From Pseudoalteromonas sp. 3D05 (lineage in GTDB: Bacteria > Pseudomonadota > Gammaproteobacteria > Enterobacterales > Alteromonadaceae): a stretch of DNA of 64,000 nt. Position 1 is the stretch's first letter, and every line of letters begins with the position of its first letter. The translations under genes were made by a program, and so were the position numbers. Under the pieces are notes generated by a model. The model searched no databases and was not told the origin of the DNA. It saw only the letters and a program-made list of their open reading frames with translations. Shown here in pieces: positions 1 through 8,835 of the stretch. The stretch lies in NCBI RefSeq assembly GCF_002723455.1, contig NZ_PDUS01000005.1:62001-126000 (forward strand), given 5' to 3'.

Positions 1-95
1 ACATAAATCAAACAAAAACAGTGGTTTACATTTTTGTTTTGTTTTATTTAAAAGTCCTTAACTTATTAACTGATTTGTAACTAGCGAGGTTTGCT

Positions 96-710
96 TTGGC
101 GCATTATTTGCCTATATTATCATCATTTATTTTAGTGTTTAGCTTTTTACCACTACTAAATAAAATCCGCAAAAACCGAAGTGTATCGGGATTATCATTA
201 TTGATGATGACGTTTGGCGTAGCGCAAAGTACGTACTTTATTACCTATAACGTGTATTTTGAGCGTTTTTACATGGTCTTACCCTTTGTCGTAACGGGTG
301 GTTTAAGTGGCCTTATTTTGTATTACTTTGCGCGCTACAATGCCAAGCGTGAGCAGCGGATCCAGTTAGCAGCGATGCTAGGTTTTTCATTGCTTCCTTT
401 TTTATTGCTGTTAAATCCTCAGTTAGAGGCTGCTCAAGTACTTACGTGGCTGACGTTTGTTGGCTTGATCATGAGCTCAGTGCGAGTAATGCCACAAACC
501 TATAAAACACTTCGCAGTGGTGATATTAGCAATTTAAGTGCTCGCTACTTTAGCTTGCAGTTTATAGCGGGCTTATGTGGCTTATTTGCCGAACTTGCCA
601 TGGCGACCCCAAGTACCTCTCACATCTTAACGTTTGTCATGATACTGCTGACGAATGCTGCACAACTTGGCTGTATTCAATATTACAAAATGCGCCCAGT
701 CGCAGCTTAG
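96..710 (+). CDS. PQ-loop repeat (SWEET-like) membrane protein
   Basis: A 204-residue, very hydrophobic protein with about six to seven predicted membrane segments. Two PQ-loop-like repeats are visible: an N-terminal one around residues 18-40 (PLLNKIRKNRSVSGLS) and a clearer one around 131-150 (PQTYKTLRSGDISNLS). PQ-loop/SemiSWEET proteins are membrane transporters of sugars, amino acids or other small solutes, but the substrate cannot be told from sequence. The start is a TTG preceded by GAGG six bases upstream; the first ATG lies 36 codons inside and would remove the first repeat, so TTG is preferred. It stands alone, with a hairpin between it and the next gene. The family call is fairly sure; a specific function is not. 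Confidence 0.75.
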   Translation: MAHYLPILSSFILVFSFLPLLNKIRKNRSVSGLSLLMMTFGVAQSTYFITYNVYFERFYMVLPFVVTGGLSGLILYYFARYNAKREQRIQLAAMLGFSLLPFLLLLNPQLEAAQVLTWLTFVGLIMSSVRVMPQTYKTLRSGDISNLSARYFSLQFIAGLCGLFAELAMATPSTSHILTFVMILLTNAAQLGCIQYYKMRPVAA

Positions 711-744
711 CTTTCTAAAAGTGAAATAATTTTGATGTTCAATT

Positions 745-793
745 AGCTCCGTGTATGGCAACTTATCCTATAAAGGTTTCCATACACTGAGCT
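745..793 (+). terminator. long hairpin between PQ-loop gene and phzF-like gene
   Basis: An inverted repeat (AGCTC-C-GTGTATGG paired with CCATACAC-T-GAGCT, 21-base loop) is followed by only four T residues and then the ATG of the next gene. It could end the PQ-loop transcript weakly. It also buries the region where a ribosome binding site for the phzF-like gene should be, and no good RBS is visible there. Confidence 0.4.
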
Positions 794-797
794 TTTA

Positions 798-1586
798 ATG
801 CAACTAACTATCCATCAAATTGACGCGTTTACTAATGAACTGTTTAAAGGTAACTATGCTGCGGTAATCGATGTTGAAGCGTGGCTCAGTGATGAGTTGA
901 TGCTCAAAATAGGCGCTGAGAATAATGTGTCTGAAACCGCGTTTACATGCAAACAAGCCGATGGAAGCTTTGCAATACGTTGGTTTTCACCGTTAATGGA
1001 AATAGACTTTTGTGGGCATGCAACACTTGCCGCTGCCTATGTGTTGTGCGAACAGCATGATGTGTCACAGGTACGCTTTCAGGCAGCCGCTGTGGGTGAA
1101 TTGATAATAAATAAAAATGCCGATGGCAGTTTTGCCATGACATTTCCAAAGTAAGCGCCAGAGGAGATACAAATTATCCCGCCAGCACTTCTCAAAGACT
1201 TGTCTATACAACCATCTAAGGTGTTGAAAAATAGGCAGGTTTACTTTTCTATCTATGACAGTGAGCAGGATGTATTAAATCTTAAAACAGACTCAGGGTT
1301 ACTTAAAACATTGCATCCATTTGATGTTGTTGCCACTGCGCCAAGCACGCAATATGATTTTGTTTCGCGTTATTTTTGGCCTGCCAACGGTGGTGATGAA
1401 GACTTTGTGACGGGCTCAATTCATACTGGACTTGCGCCTTATTGGGCGCAGCAATTTGCTAGAAACACGCTAAGCGCTTATCAAGCTTCAAGCCGGGGTG
1501 GGCATATGCAATGTGATGTAGGTGATGATGCGGTAACTTTAACAGGGCGAGCTGTACGCTACATGCAAGGCACAATTTATTTATAA
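798..1586 (+). pseudogene. PhzF-family isomerase, interrupted by one in-frame stop codon
   Basis: Reading frame 1 gives 118 residues, TAA at 1152-1154, then continues in the same frame to 1586, for 262 codons in all, the usual length of a PhzF-like protein (diaminopimelate-epimerase fold). Both halves keep family motifs: the catalytic Glu in NVSETAF (residue 46), GHATLAAA near residue 73, and GGDEDFVTGSIH in the second half. No length change is needed to join the halves, so this looks like a single CAA-to-TAA type nonsense change rather than a frameshift. The downstream part has a TTG at 1200 but no convincing RBS. PhzF relatives of this branch mostly have unknown substrates. It overlaps the end of the opposing kinase gene by 10 bp. 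Confidence 0.8.
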
Positions 1587-2830
1587 TTGTTCTTTGTGCC
1601 TTGTGGAAGTTTAATGGTGATTTGCGCGCCATGTTCGGTATTTGCTAACTGTAGCTGGCCGCTGTGCTTTTGCACAATATCATTACATAGCGCTAGACCA
1701 AGTCCGTGACCGGTTTTTTTAGTTGTATATAAAGGCTGGAGCGCGTTGTCTAGATTTGCAAAGCCAGGGCCGTTGTCGGTGAGCAGCAGTATTTGCATAT
1801 TAGCTTGCTGAAAACACCTTAAAGTAATACATGGTGCACTATTAACGGCTTCAAATGTATTTTTAAATAGGTTAATTAATAGCTGCTCAATAAGCAGCTT
1901 ATCAGCAAAGCATTGTGATTCACCGTCAAAGTTAAGGTGAATACTTTGCTCTGCTGCGTTTAGTGTAGCTAAAGTTTTTAAATTAAAGTCGTGTGGTTTT
2001 GCTGCGGGTAATCGACTCAGCTCAGAGTAGGCTTTTATAAACTGTAACAGTGATTCACTGCGTGATTTTACTCGCTCTAATACTTGTCTGGTTTGTTTTT
2101 CATTTAATGTCTCTGCACTTAGCAGTGTATCTGCCATGGATGCCATAGGGGTGATCGAGTTATTTAGCTCATGCGATAATATGCGAATTAAATCAGCTTG
2201 AGATTGGCGTTTAGCATTTTGCAGTTGGTGGCCAATATAGCTGGCTGTGATCACCGTTTGCTTTGCATCACTGAGCGCAATGCGTTGCACTTGCCAATCT
2301 TGATTTAATTGGGCATGGCGGCATTGTGCGTTTTTAACGGTAAAACCGCATTCGGCCATGCTCATACCGCGTAGTAATGGCATTTTAAGTTGTTGATACA
2401 TAGGTTGATTGAAGAAAATAAGCCGCTCTTTTTCATTGAATACGGCGATTGGGTGCGGCCAATGATGAAATAGTCCATCGATCAAATGCGTTGCGTGTGG
2501 CATTGGCTTGTTAAACAGTGTGTCAATTTGTTCGCCGAGCATGGCCCATGGGGAGCGCGAGCCGCTAAAGCCCAAGCTGAGATTACTTTGCCCTTGCTGT
2601 TTTGCATCAATATAGGCTTGCAGTTGAGCGATAGGTGAAAAGTAAGCGTTAAATAACCGATAGATGCACATAATAAGCAGGTAACTTAAGCAAATAGCCA
2701 AGGTGGCAGTCAGCAGTAAGTCTTGGCTTAATTGATAAACCCAGCCAGTACTTGGCACGATAATGGCGCAAAAAATAGTTGCAAATATACTCATCACCTT
2801 GGCTTTATGGCTTATTTTAAAGTTACTCAT
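1577..2830 (-). CDS. NtrB/NtrY-like sensor histidine kinase (operon 1)
   Basis: About 417 residues. Two N-terminal membrane segments (roughly 13-33 and 40-58) are followed by a PAS-like segment (about 120-170), a HisKA-like helix with the phospho-acceptor in LSHELNNSITP (His220) and a HATPase domain with the N box (LFKNTFEAVN), DNGPGF and GHGLGLALC motifs. It should sense a membrane or periplasmic signal and phosphorylate the adjacent NtrC-type regulator. ATG 2830 is chosen because AGGGG stands four bases upstream; a TTG at 2833 is also possible. The start overlaps the end of the regulator gene by 8 bp, which suggests translational coupling. It is the last gene of the exporter operon and has a same-position paralog at 55120-56406. 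Confidence 0.9.
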   Translation of the reverse strand: MSNFKISHKAKVMSIFATIFCAIIVPSTGWVYQLSQDLLLTATLAICLSYLLIMCIYRLFNAYFSPIAQLQAYIDAKQQGQSNLSLGFSGSRSPWAMLGEQIDTLFNKPMPHATHLIDGLFHHWPHPIAVFNEKERLIFFNQPMYQQLKMPLLRGMSMAECGFTVKNAQCRHAQLNQDWQVQRIALSDAKQTVITASYIGHQLQNAKRQSQADLIRILSHELNNSITPMASMADTLLSAETLNEKQTRQVLERVKSRSESLLQFIKAYSELSRLPAAKPHDFNLKTLATLNAAEQSIHLNFDGESQCFADKLLIEQLLINLFKNTFEAVNSAPCITLRCFQQANMQILLLTDNGPGFANLDNALQPLYTTKKTGHGLGLALCNDIVQKHSGQLQLANTEHGAQITIKLPQGTKNNYK

Positions 2831-4142
2831 CAAGCCCCTCTAGTTGATACTTTTCCATCCGTCGGTACAGCGCATTGCGTGAGATACCTAAGCTTTTTGC
2901 CGCGGCTGTAATTTGGTGGTTATGTTGTTTTAGTGCGTCAGTAATACGTTGTTTTTCAAGTTCTTCAAGTGTGAGTTTGGGAATTGATTGGTTTTGATTC
3001 GTTTGGCTATCCAACATTATTTGCGATAACTCGATGATGCTTCCCGTGCACATCAACATGGCGCGTTCTATCACATGGCTCAGTTCACGAATATTACCCG
3101 GCCAACCGTGGCTGCATAACAACTCTTCAACGTTTTGGGATAACGTGCAGGGCGGCTTATTATATTTAGCAGCAAAATGATTAATAAAATGTGTGGCGAG
3201 TGGCAAAATATCGTCTTTTCGTTCACGTAACGCAGGTAGGCGAATAACAAAGGTGTTTAAGCGATAATATAAATCTTGGCGAAATTGCCCATCAGTAATG
3301 GCTTTATAGAGGTCTTGATTGGTTGCGGCGATCAAGCGTACGTTAACTTGTTCACTGGCGTTTGCACCAAGCGGCGTAAATTCACCCGTCTCAAGCACTT
3401 GCAATAATTTAGGCTGTAAATGAACAGGTAAAGTGCCTATTTCATCCATAAATAACGTGCCACTTTTGGCGCGACTAAACGCCCCTATTCGGTCTTGTTT
3501 AGCGTCGGTGAATGCGCCTTTATGATGACCGAATAATTCACTTTCAAATAAAGACTCTGCAATAGCACCCATATTTAGGCTCACAAAGGGGGCTTGGTTG
3601 CGTGTGCTTAATTGGTGTATACGCTTGGCTAGTTGCGATTTCCCTGTGCCATTTTCACCTAAAATTAATAAGTTAGCATCGGTTGGCGCAAGCTGTGTAA
3701 TCAGTGTATCGAGCGACTGCATTGCAAGTGAGCAAGCTATCCAATCACCTTGTGTAGGCGTTGTCGTAATGGGGTTAATGTGATTGGCTATCTGGTTGAG
3801 TAATTTTTCCTTTCGCCATGGTTTTTCAATAAAGTCTTTCGCGCCTTTTTGCAACCCGGTGACTGCCAGTTCAATATTGGCCCAAGCAGTCATTAGCATA
3901 ATGGGAATACCCAAGGGGGTGATTTGTTCGAGTAGTGCAAGGCCTTCTTTACCCGAGGTGGTATCACGGGTGAAGTTCATGTCTAGTAACACCAGCGCAG
4001 GCGTTAACCGACCAAGCAATTGCATGCATTGAGTTGGCCCATCAGCTTCAACCACCCGATAGCCTGCTTGCTCGAGTAGCATCGAGAGTGCAAAGCGAAT
4101 GTCATCGTCGTCATCAACGATTAAAATAGTATGTGGGATCAT
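2823..4142 (-). CDS. NtrC-family sigma54-dependent response regulator (operon 1)
   Basis: Receiver domain (DDDDD acidic cluster and phospho-acceptor Asp54 in VLLDMNF), AAA+ sigma54-interaction domain (Walker A GENGTGKS, Walker B LFMDEIG) and a C-terminal Fis-type helix-turn-helix (ITAAAKSLGISRNALYRRM). The sigma54 contact loop reads GAFTDA rather than the usual GAFTGA. It should activate a sigma54 promoter after phosphorylation by the kinase just downstream. The frame is open up to an ATG at 4172, but that start lies inside a perfect 10-bp-stem hairpin (4151-4174), so I prefer the ATG at 4142, right before the receiver domain; no strong RBS is visible for either. A sigma54-type promoter and palindrome upstream of the first gene of this operon suggest autoregulation. 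Confidence 0.9.
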   Translation of the reverse strand: MIPHTILIVDDDDDIRFALSMLLEQAGYRVVEADGPTQCMQLLGRLTPALVLLDMNFTRDTTSGKEGLALLEQITPLGIPIMLMTAWANIELAVTGLQKGAKDFIEKPWRKEKLLNQIANHINPITTTPTQGDWIACSLAMQSLDTLITQLAPTDANLLILGENGTGKSQLAKRIHQLSTRNQAPFVSLNMGAIAESLFESELFGHHKGAFTDAKQDRIGAFSRAKSGTLFMDEIGTLPVHLQPKLLQVLETGEFTPLGANASEQVNVRLIAATNQDLYKAITDGQFRQDLYYRLNTFVIRLPALRERKDDILPLATHFINHFAAKYNKPPCTLSQNVEELLCSHGWPGNIRELSHVIERAMLMCTGSIIELSQIMLDSQTNQNQSIPKLTLEELEKQRITDALKQHNHQITAAAKSLGISRNALYRRMEKYQLEGLDE

Positions 4143-4150
4143 CGTGGTTT

Positions 4151-4174
4151 TAATGGCAGCGTGTGCTGCCATTA
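4151..4174 (-). other. intercistronic hairpin between permease and regulator genes (operon 1)
   Basis: A perfect 10-bp stem (TAATGGCAGC with GCTGCCATTA) and four-base loop fill the gap between the permease stop codon and the regulator start at 4142. There is no T-run on the minus strand, so it is not a classic terminator; it may protect the exporter mRNA 3' end or lower regulator translation. The paralogous operon has a different hairpin in exactly the same gap (57805-57825). Confidence 0.65.
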
Positions 4175-4184
4175 CCTTAAAAGT

Positions 4185-6680
4185 TTATTGCTCTCTAAGC
4201 GCGCGCATAGGGTCTGCATTAATAATACGCCATACTACCAAAACAATGGCAGAAAAGACGATAGCAATCAATAAACTAGTAAAAATTGTGAGTGCTTGCC
4301 AAGAAAATGCGGGTAATAAAGGAATGGCGCTTTGCAGTGTTAAATAAAGACCACAGGCGAGGGTGATAGCAATAGCTAGCGCACTCAGTAGTAAGCCATT
4401 AAAGCTTTTTAACGTTCGTTTCATGAGGTTTAAGCGGCTTGCCCCGGTTGCCATACGTATAGCAAGTTCAAAGCGTTTTAACTCTGTAAAGCTCATTGCC
4501 ATACCATTACTGCCCACGGCTGCAAGTAGCAAAGTTAAGAGAGACAATGCACTGATAAAATAAAATTGCACGCGTTGCGGCATGACTTGTTCATCCCAGC
4601 GTTCATCAAGTGTGCGTGCATCTACTTCAATAACTTGTGGGTGAGCATATTTAATTGCATGCATAATGGCATGTTTATCAAAGCGTTGCCCTGGCGGCAG
4701 TTGCATAGCAAGCGTGATCCCAAAATTCGGGGCATCATGTGAATAGCTGTAAAGCATGGTCGGATAACCCTGATCTTTAGCCATGATGGTGTAATTATCT
4801 GCGACCACTCCGATAATTTGACGAAGAGAAACTTCTTTACCTATTACCGATTCAATGGTGCCATCGGTGGACAATTGCTTAGCAAAGGTTTCGTTGATTA
4901 ATGCCACGGGCTCTAAATTTTGATATTGCGTTTGGCTCATATTTTGCCCAGCCAGCAAGTTGAGCTTATAGGTCTGTAAATAATCGGGAGCAATGTTAAT
5001 CGTCATATAGGTAAAGCGCTCTCGGGTTTGCTCATCCTCGGTCATATTAATAACAGTGTTAAAGTTAAAAGGTTCGCCTTGGCTTTGTAGTGAGGTGATA
5101 CCAGGCTGCACTTGCAAAACGGCCTGTTCAAGTTGGTTTTTTATTTCAAGCGCACCCTGATAGCGTTGTTTTGTTTTTTGCTCTGTCGCGATAGGATCTT
5201 GTTTTGCTTGTTCCTCAATCTCTGCAGTATTTAACACAGGGTCATCGTTATTTTGTAGGCGTACATTGGCTATTAGCGTATTGCCTGGCTCAAAACCTAA
5301 GTGAATATTTAGCTTATCGTAGGCGGTATTTGCCAGCATAGCGGTGCCCGTTAAAATAACCGCAGCGGAGCTTAACTGTGCAATAAATAACACTTGACTA
5401 AGACGGGTCACTTTACCTGCATTGACACCCTTATTACCGTTATTAAGGTTGCTAATTAGTTGTGTTTGATCAAACTGACGGGTTGATAGAAATGCAAAAA
5501 ATAAATTGATAATCAGCACAATTGCAACCGCAACAGCAATAGTTATTGCATCAATTTGCACCAGTTCAAGCATCGCGATATTACCGCCACTGATGATAGG
5601 TAATAATCTGATCAGCCAAGCGGCACCTAGCAAACCTAATACTGCGGCGAGTAAAAAGGTGCTCAGGTTTTCTAAAAAGCTCATTACTAATAATTTGTTG
5701 CGTGATGCGCCCATACATAACTGTGTGGCAAATTCTTGTTCGCGTTGTTGGTAATGGGCAATAAATAGGTTTAGTAGGTTGAGGCTTGCCATTACGAGTA
5801 AGATGACCACCGTTGCTAATAAAAACAACAGCATGGTTTGCTGATCTTCCATCAGGTTATCGCGATATAAGGTTGCCGTGCTTTCTGGGGCCATGCTCTC
5901 AAACATTTGTTTCATAGGGCCAAGCTGTTCACCTTGGTCAAGATAATACTGCTGCCAAAAACTCTCCATGTCATCGGCCGTAAATGCACGTTCGGTTTGG
6001 CGAAATAGGGGCAGCAGGCTGCCGTTGATAGACATTTGTGTCGGCATTGCTGCTTTTTCGGCTAAATCATAATAACGCCATACTTGCTGAGCATACTTTT
6101 CATCGTTATCGGAATTAAATGATGAAAAGTCACTGACCACTCCGCGAATTTGCAGTGATGTACCCTCTATTTGTAATGTTTGACCTATGGCGTTTACGCT
6201 TTTTTGAAATGCGCTTTGCCATAAGCTTTGTGAGATCCATACCGAGTTTTGTGTATTGACGTTGTTTGGCTGCTCACCTAGTAGTAACGTACCTCCAACT
6301 ACTGGCATAAAGTTATGACTGGCATCGAAGCGTGAGACGGGGTAATTCGTTTCGTTTACAGTTACCGCACTTTCGTCAGCTTGGTATGCAGCAAACTGGC
6401 CATATCCTTTGTATTGCTCAGCTAATAATGCCAAGCGTTTAGCAGTAAACATAGAAACACGCATATCTTCTGAAACCGCCATGGTGCGGTTAATAACATA
6501 CAGGTTTTTTTCGTCTTTTATATCAGGTAAAGGCTTAAATATAAGGTGGCTGCTCATAGCGACAACGGCAAGTACCGCAGCCAATGTTAAGCTTAGTGTA
6601 AGCAAGATGGGCAGTGACAAGCGTGGCAATGTAAATAACCGTAAAACACCGTGGCGCAGTGCGCGAAGATAAAAACTCAT
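4185..6680 (-). CDS. MacB/FtsX-type ABC transporter permease (operon 1)
   Basis: An 831-residue inner-membrane protein with one N-terminal membrane segment, a MacB-type periplasmic domain (about 55-275), an FtsX block of three segments (about 280-420), a second periplasmic domain and a final FtsX block (about 705-825). This doubled architecture is typical of long MacB-like permeases in export systems for peptides, antibiotics or lipoproteins, where the periplasmic part transmits motion rather than forming a pore. The start ATG overlaps the ATPase stop (ATGA), and the adaptor gene is in the same operon, so the three form one MacAB-like tripartite exporter; the outer-membrane partner is not nearby. 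Substrate unknown. Confidence 0.88.
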   Translation of the reverse strand: MSFYLRALRHGVLRLFTLPRLSLPILLTLSLTLAAVLAVVAMSSHLIFKPLPDIKDEKNLYVINRTMAVSEDMRVSMFTAKRLALLAEQYKGYGQFAAYQADESAVTVNETNYPVSRFDASHNFMPVVGGTLLLGEQPNNVNTQNSVWISQSLWQSAFQKSVNAIGQTLQIEGTSLQIRGVVSDFSSFNSDNDEKYAQQVWRYYDLAEKAAMPTQMSINGSLLPLFRQTERAFTADDMESFWQQYYLDQGEQLGPMKQMFESMAPESTATLYRDNLMEDQQTMLLFLLATVVILLVMASLNLLNLFIAHYQQREQEFATQLCMGASRNKLLVMSFLENLSTFLLAAVLGLLGAAWLIRLLPIISGGNIAMLELVQIDAITIAVAVAIVLIINLFFAFLSTRQFDQTQLISNLNNGNKGVNAGKVTRLSQVLFIAQLSSAAVILTGTAMLANTAYDKLNIHLGFEPGNTLIANVRLQNNDDPVLNTAEIEEQAKQDPIATEQKTKQRYQGALEIKNQLEQAVLQVQPGITSLQSQGEPFNFNTVINMTEDEQTRERFTYMTINIAPDYLQTYKLNLLAGQNMSQTQYQNLEPVALINETFAKQLSTDGTIESVIGKEVSLRQIIGVVADNYTIMAKDQGYPTMLYSYSHDAPNFGITLAMQLPPGQRFDKHAIMHAIKYAHPQVIEVDARTLDERWDEQVMPQRVQFYFISALSLLTLLLAAVGSNGMAMSFTELKRFELAIRMATGASRLNLMKRTLKSFNGLLLSALAIAITLACGLYLTLQSAIPLLPAFSWQALTIFTSLLIAIVFSAIVLVVWRIINADPMRALREQ

Positions 6681-7369
6681 GCGACAGCCTCCTGATGCTC
6701 AACCAATACTTTACCATCGAATAAACGAATTTGACGCTGCGCCATTTGGCTATAACGTTCGTCATGCGTCACCATTACAACGGTGGCGCCTTGCTTGTTT
6801 AAATCAAGCAACAGTTGCATGACAGCATCGCCGTTTTGGCTATCTAAGTTACCGGTTGGTTCATCGACTAGCAGTAAATCAGGGTTGCCTACTAAAGCGC
6901 GGGCAATGGCAGCACGTTGCTGTTGCCCACCAGATAACTGATTTGGTTTATGGTCTAAGCGTGCACCCATGTTTACCGCAGCCAGTTGCTTCTCGACTGC
7001 TGCCTTTATAGTACTGCTCAATGCTCCGCGGTGCTCAAGTGGCAGTGCTACATTTTCAAATACAGTTAAGCTATCAATTAAATTGAATGACTGAAATACA
7101 TAGCCAATATGCTTGTTACGTACGCTAGATCGTTGATCGATTTTAAGGCTCTGTGTATCAATATTAGCTAATTGGTAATGACCATCCGTTGGGGTGTCTA
7201 GTAGGCCTAAAATACTGAGTAAGGTAGATTTACCGCAACCTGATGCGCCAGAAATAGCGATGAACTCACCTTTATTTATCGTTAAAGATACATCTTGCAA
7301 GGCATGCGTTTTAACTTGGCCTTTGCTATACACTTTATTGATATTATTAATTGTTACGAGTGCAGTCAT
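6677..7369 (-). CDS. MacB/LolD-type ABC transporter ATPase (operon 1)
   Basis: 230 residues, standard length for a LolD/MacB-type ATPase. Walker A GASGCGKST (residues 41-49), Q-loop in FQSFNL, signature LSGGQQQR, Walker B LLLVDEPTGNLD and switch His in VTHDERY are all intact. It should power the permease encoded just downstream, with which it overlaps by 4 bp (ATGA). The adaptor gene lies 10 bp upstream, and an AAGGAAA RBS precedes the ATG. Related by sequence and position to the ATPase at 60282-61043. Confidence 0.93.
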   Translation of the reverse strand: MTALVTINNINKVYSKGQVKTHALQDVSLTINKGEFIAISGASGCGKSTLLSILGLLDTPTDGHYQLANIDTQSLKIDQRSSVRNKHIGYVFQSFNLIDSLTVFENVALPLEHRGALSSTIKAAVEKQLAAVNMGARLDHKPNQLSGGQQQRAAIARALVGNPDLLLVDEPTGNLDSQNGDAVMQLLLDLNKQGATVVMVTHDERYSQMAQRQIRLFDGKVLVEHQEAVA

Positions 7370-7379
7370 GATATTTTCC

Positions 7380-8636
7380 TTAAAGTTTTGAAGTATCTAA
7401 AGCCAAGTGGCTGTAATTATGCCATTGGCTTAAATCATTTGTGATAATTTTTTCGCCAGCAATGGCCCCCAGGGTAATGATCAGGTCAGTACCCGTTAGC
7501 TCGCCAAAGGTAATTTGCTGCTGGTGTAGTTGTGGTTGGTTAGGAATGTGTTTATAGAGTTGTTGTGCGCCAAGTGGTTTTAGACCGGGTTGTTGGCTTA
7601 CATACAAGGCGTTTTCTTTACGCTCAACAAATACGAGTGCATTAACTGGTTGTGCTGGGCGTAAGCTGCTTGGTAAGGGGCCGCTTAGGTGGACTTCTGC
7701 AACAATAAAGCCGTTTTCAACCACAGAGGCAAGTTGTTCAACGGTCCCTTTTAGCTTGCCTGTGGGGTGTTTTAACTCAACAGCCGCGCCAAGTTGGATA
7801 CGCTCAGCAATGCGTTGTGGGATATTCAGCGTTGCCATTAATTGCGTTTTTGAACCAACGCGCGCCATTGCTTGCCCTTGATTTACCCGCTCCCCAAGTT
7901 CAATATCTAAACGTTGCAGGGTGCCAGCCATTCCTGTGGTGATGGTCAATGCCGCTACTTTACTGCTGACTAAGTCGACTTGTTTTTGTTGCTGCTTTAA
8001 TAAAATTTTTTGTTGCTCAAGCTCTAACTTGTGCATTTCTTTTTGTTTTTCAAAGCGGTAATTTGCAAACTCTAAACGCTTTCTTAGCTGGTTATGTTTA
8101 AGAATAGCGCGTTCTAAATCAATTTTGGCCGCAATGCCTTGATCTGATAGGCGCTGGTTTACATCAACATCTAATTTAGCGCCTTGTATCTGGCTATCTA
8201 TATCAGCGAGTTCGGCTTGGAAGGTGAGTTGCTCGTTTTGTTTTTGAAATTTAAAGGCCGCAAATTCAGAGTTCATGCGTTCAAGCTTTGCTTGTGCTTC
8301 AAATTGTTGCTGTTCTAGATCTGGGTTTGTGAGCTTAGCAATAATTGTGTCGGCTTCAACATCAGCGCCAGCGCGCAGGTAAATTTCACTGACTTGGCCT
8401 GTCGCGGGAGCACTGATCAGGCGCTCATAGCGTGAAGCGTATTGACCATATACGGGTGTCATAATATCGATATCACCTTGCTTAACAGTAACGACATTAA
8501 GCATGTCTGCGTTAAGTTGTGGTGTGGTAGGTTTAATTGTGAAATAGCCTACAAATGTGACAACCACAAGCACTGCCATAATCAGCGTGCGTTTAAATCT
8601 GTTTGGTTTTGTTTTTTGGTCAATATTGATGTTCAT
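7380..8636 (-). CDS. HlyD/MacA-family periplasmic adaptor (operon 1)
   Basis: 418 residues: a short cytoplasmic N-terminus, one membrane anchor (about 17-34), a lipoyl-like half (PVYGQYASRYERLISAPATGQVSEIYLRAGADVEADTIIAKL), a long alpha-helical hairpin rich in Gln, Glu and Lys (about 110-225), the second lipoyl half and a beta-barrel domain. Such adaptors link an inner-membrane ABC permease to an outer-membrane channel. It is the first gene of the minus-strand operon and is preceded by a sigma54-type promoter (8672-8687) and a 16-bp palindrome (8750-8765), so its expression probably depends on the NtrC-like regulator at the operon's end. Confidence 0.88.
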   Translation of the reverse strand: MNINIDQKTKPNRFKRTLIMAVLVVVTFVGYFTIKPTTPQLNADMLNVVTVKQGDIDIMTPVYGQYASRYERLISAPATGQVSEIYLRAGADVEADTIIAKLTNPDLEQQQFEAQAKLERMNSEFAAFKFQKQNEQLTFQAELADIDSQIQGAKLDVDVNQRLSDQGIAAKIDLERAILKHNQLRKRLEFANYRFEKQKEMHKLELEQQKILLKQQQKQVDLVSSKVAALTITTGMAGTLQRLDIELGERVNQGQAMARVGSKTQLMATLNIPQRIAERIQLGAAVELKHPTGKLKGTVEQLASVVENGFIVAEVHLSGPLPSSLRPAQPVNALVFVERKENALYVSQQPGLKPLGAQQLYKHIPNQPQLHQQQITFGELTGTDLIITLGAIAGEKIITNDLSQWHNYSHLALDTSKL

Positions 8637-8671
8637 TATCTACTCATCATTTTGGTTGATACAGTCGATAA

Positions 8672-8687
8672 TGAAAATTTGATGCCA
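8672..8687 (-). promoter_or_regulatory. candidate sigma54 (-24/-12) promoter of operon 1
   Basis: On the minus strand the site reads TGGCATCAAATTTTCA. The -24 TGGCA part is perfect; the -12 part is TTTCA instead of TTGCA, so it is a one-base variant at a position usually conserved. Transcription would start near 8661, about 25 bases before the adaptor ATG. Support comes from the operon encoding its own sigma54 activator and from a better site at the same place in the paralogous operon. Confidence 0.5.
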
Positions 8688-8749
8688 AAATTAAATATGC
8701 TTTAATTTCAGTGTCTTAAGATTTTGTTTCGCTTTTTTAAAAGAAAGGA

Positions 8750-8765
8750 TGTTCGATATCGAACA
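8750..8765. promoter_or_regulatory. perfect 16-bp palindrome, likely activator site of operon 1
   Basis: TGTTCGATATCGAACA is a perfect dyad centred about 97 bp upstream of the predicted start site of operon 1. A degenerate relative (TGTTCGGTTTTGAAAACA, 8772-8789) lies next to it. This is the expected place for the enhancer site of an NtrC-type activator. Binding by the operon's own regulator is inference. Confidence 0.6.
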
Positions 8766-8783
8766 CGGGACTGTTCGGTTTTG

Positions 8784-8816
8784 AAAACAAAAAAAGCCGC
8801 ACTTGAAGTGCGGCTT
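8784..8816 (-). terminator. rho-independent terminator of the metallopeptidase gene
   Basis: On the minus strand, 20 bases past the stop codon of the metallopeptidase gene, a stem AAGCCGCACTT / AGTGCGGCTT is followed by a run of T residues. Stem, tight loop and T-run are all clear. Confidence 0.88.
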
Positions 8817-8835
8817 AATATTATTGCATAGTGTT

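Noticed and set aside
1200-1586. Independent 128-residue gene starting with TTG
   Set aside because: It is the in-frame continuation of the PhzF-like gene after one stop codon and lacks its own RBS.
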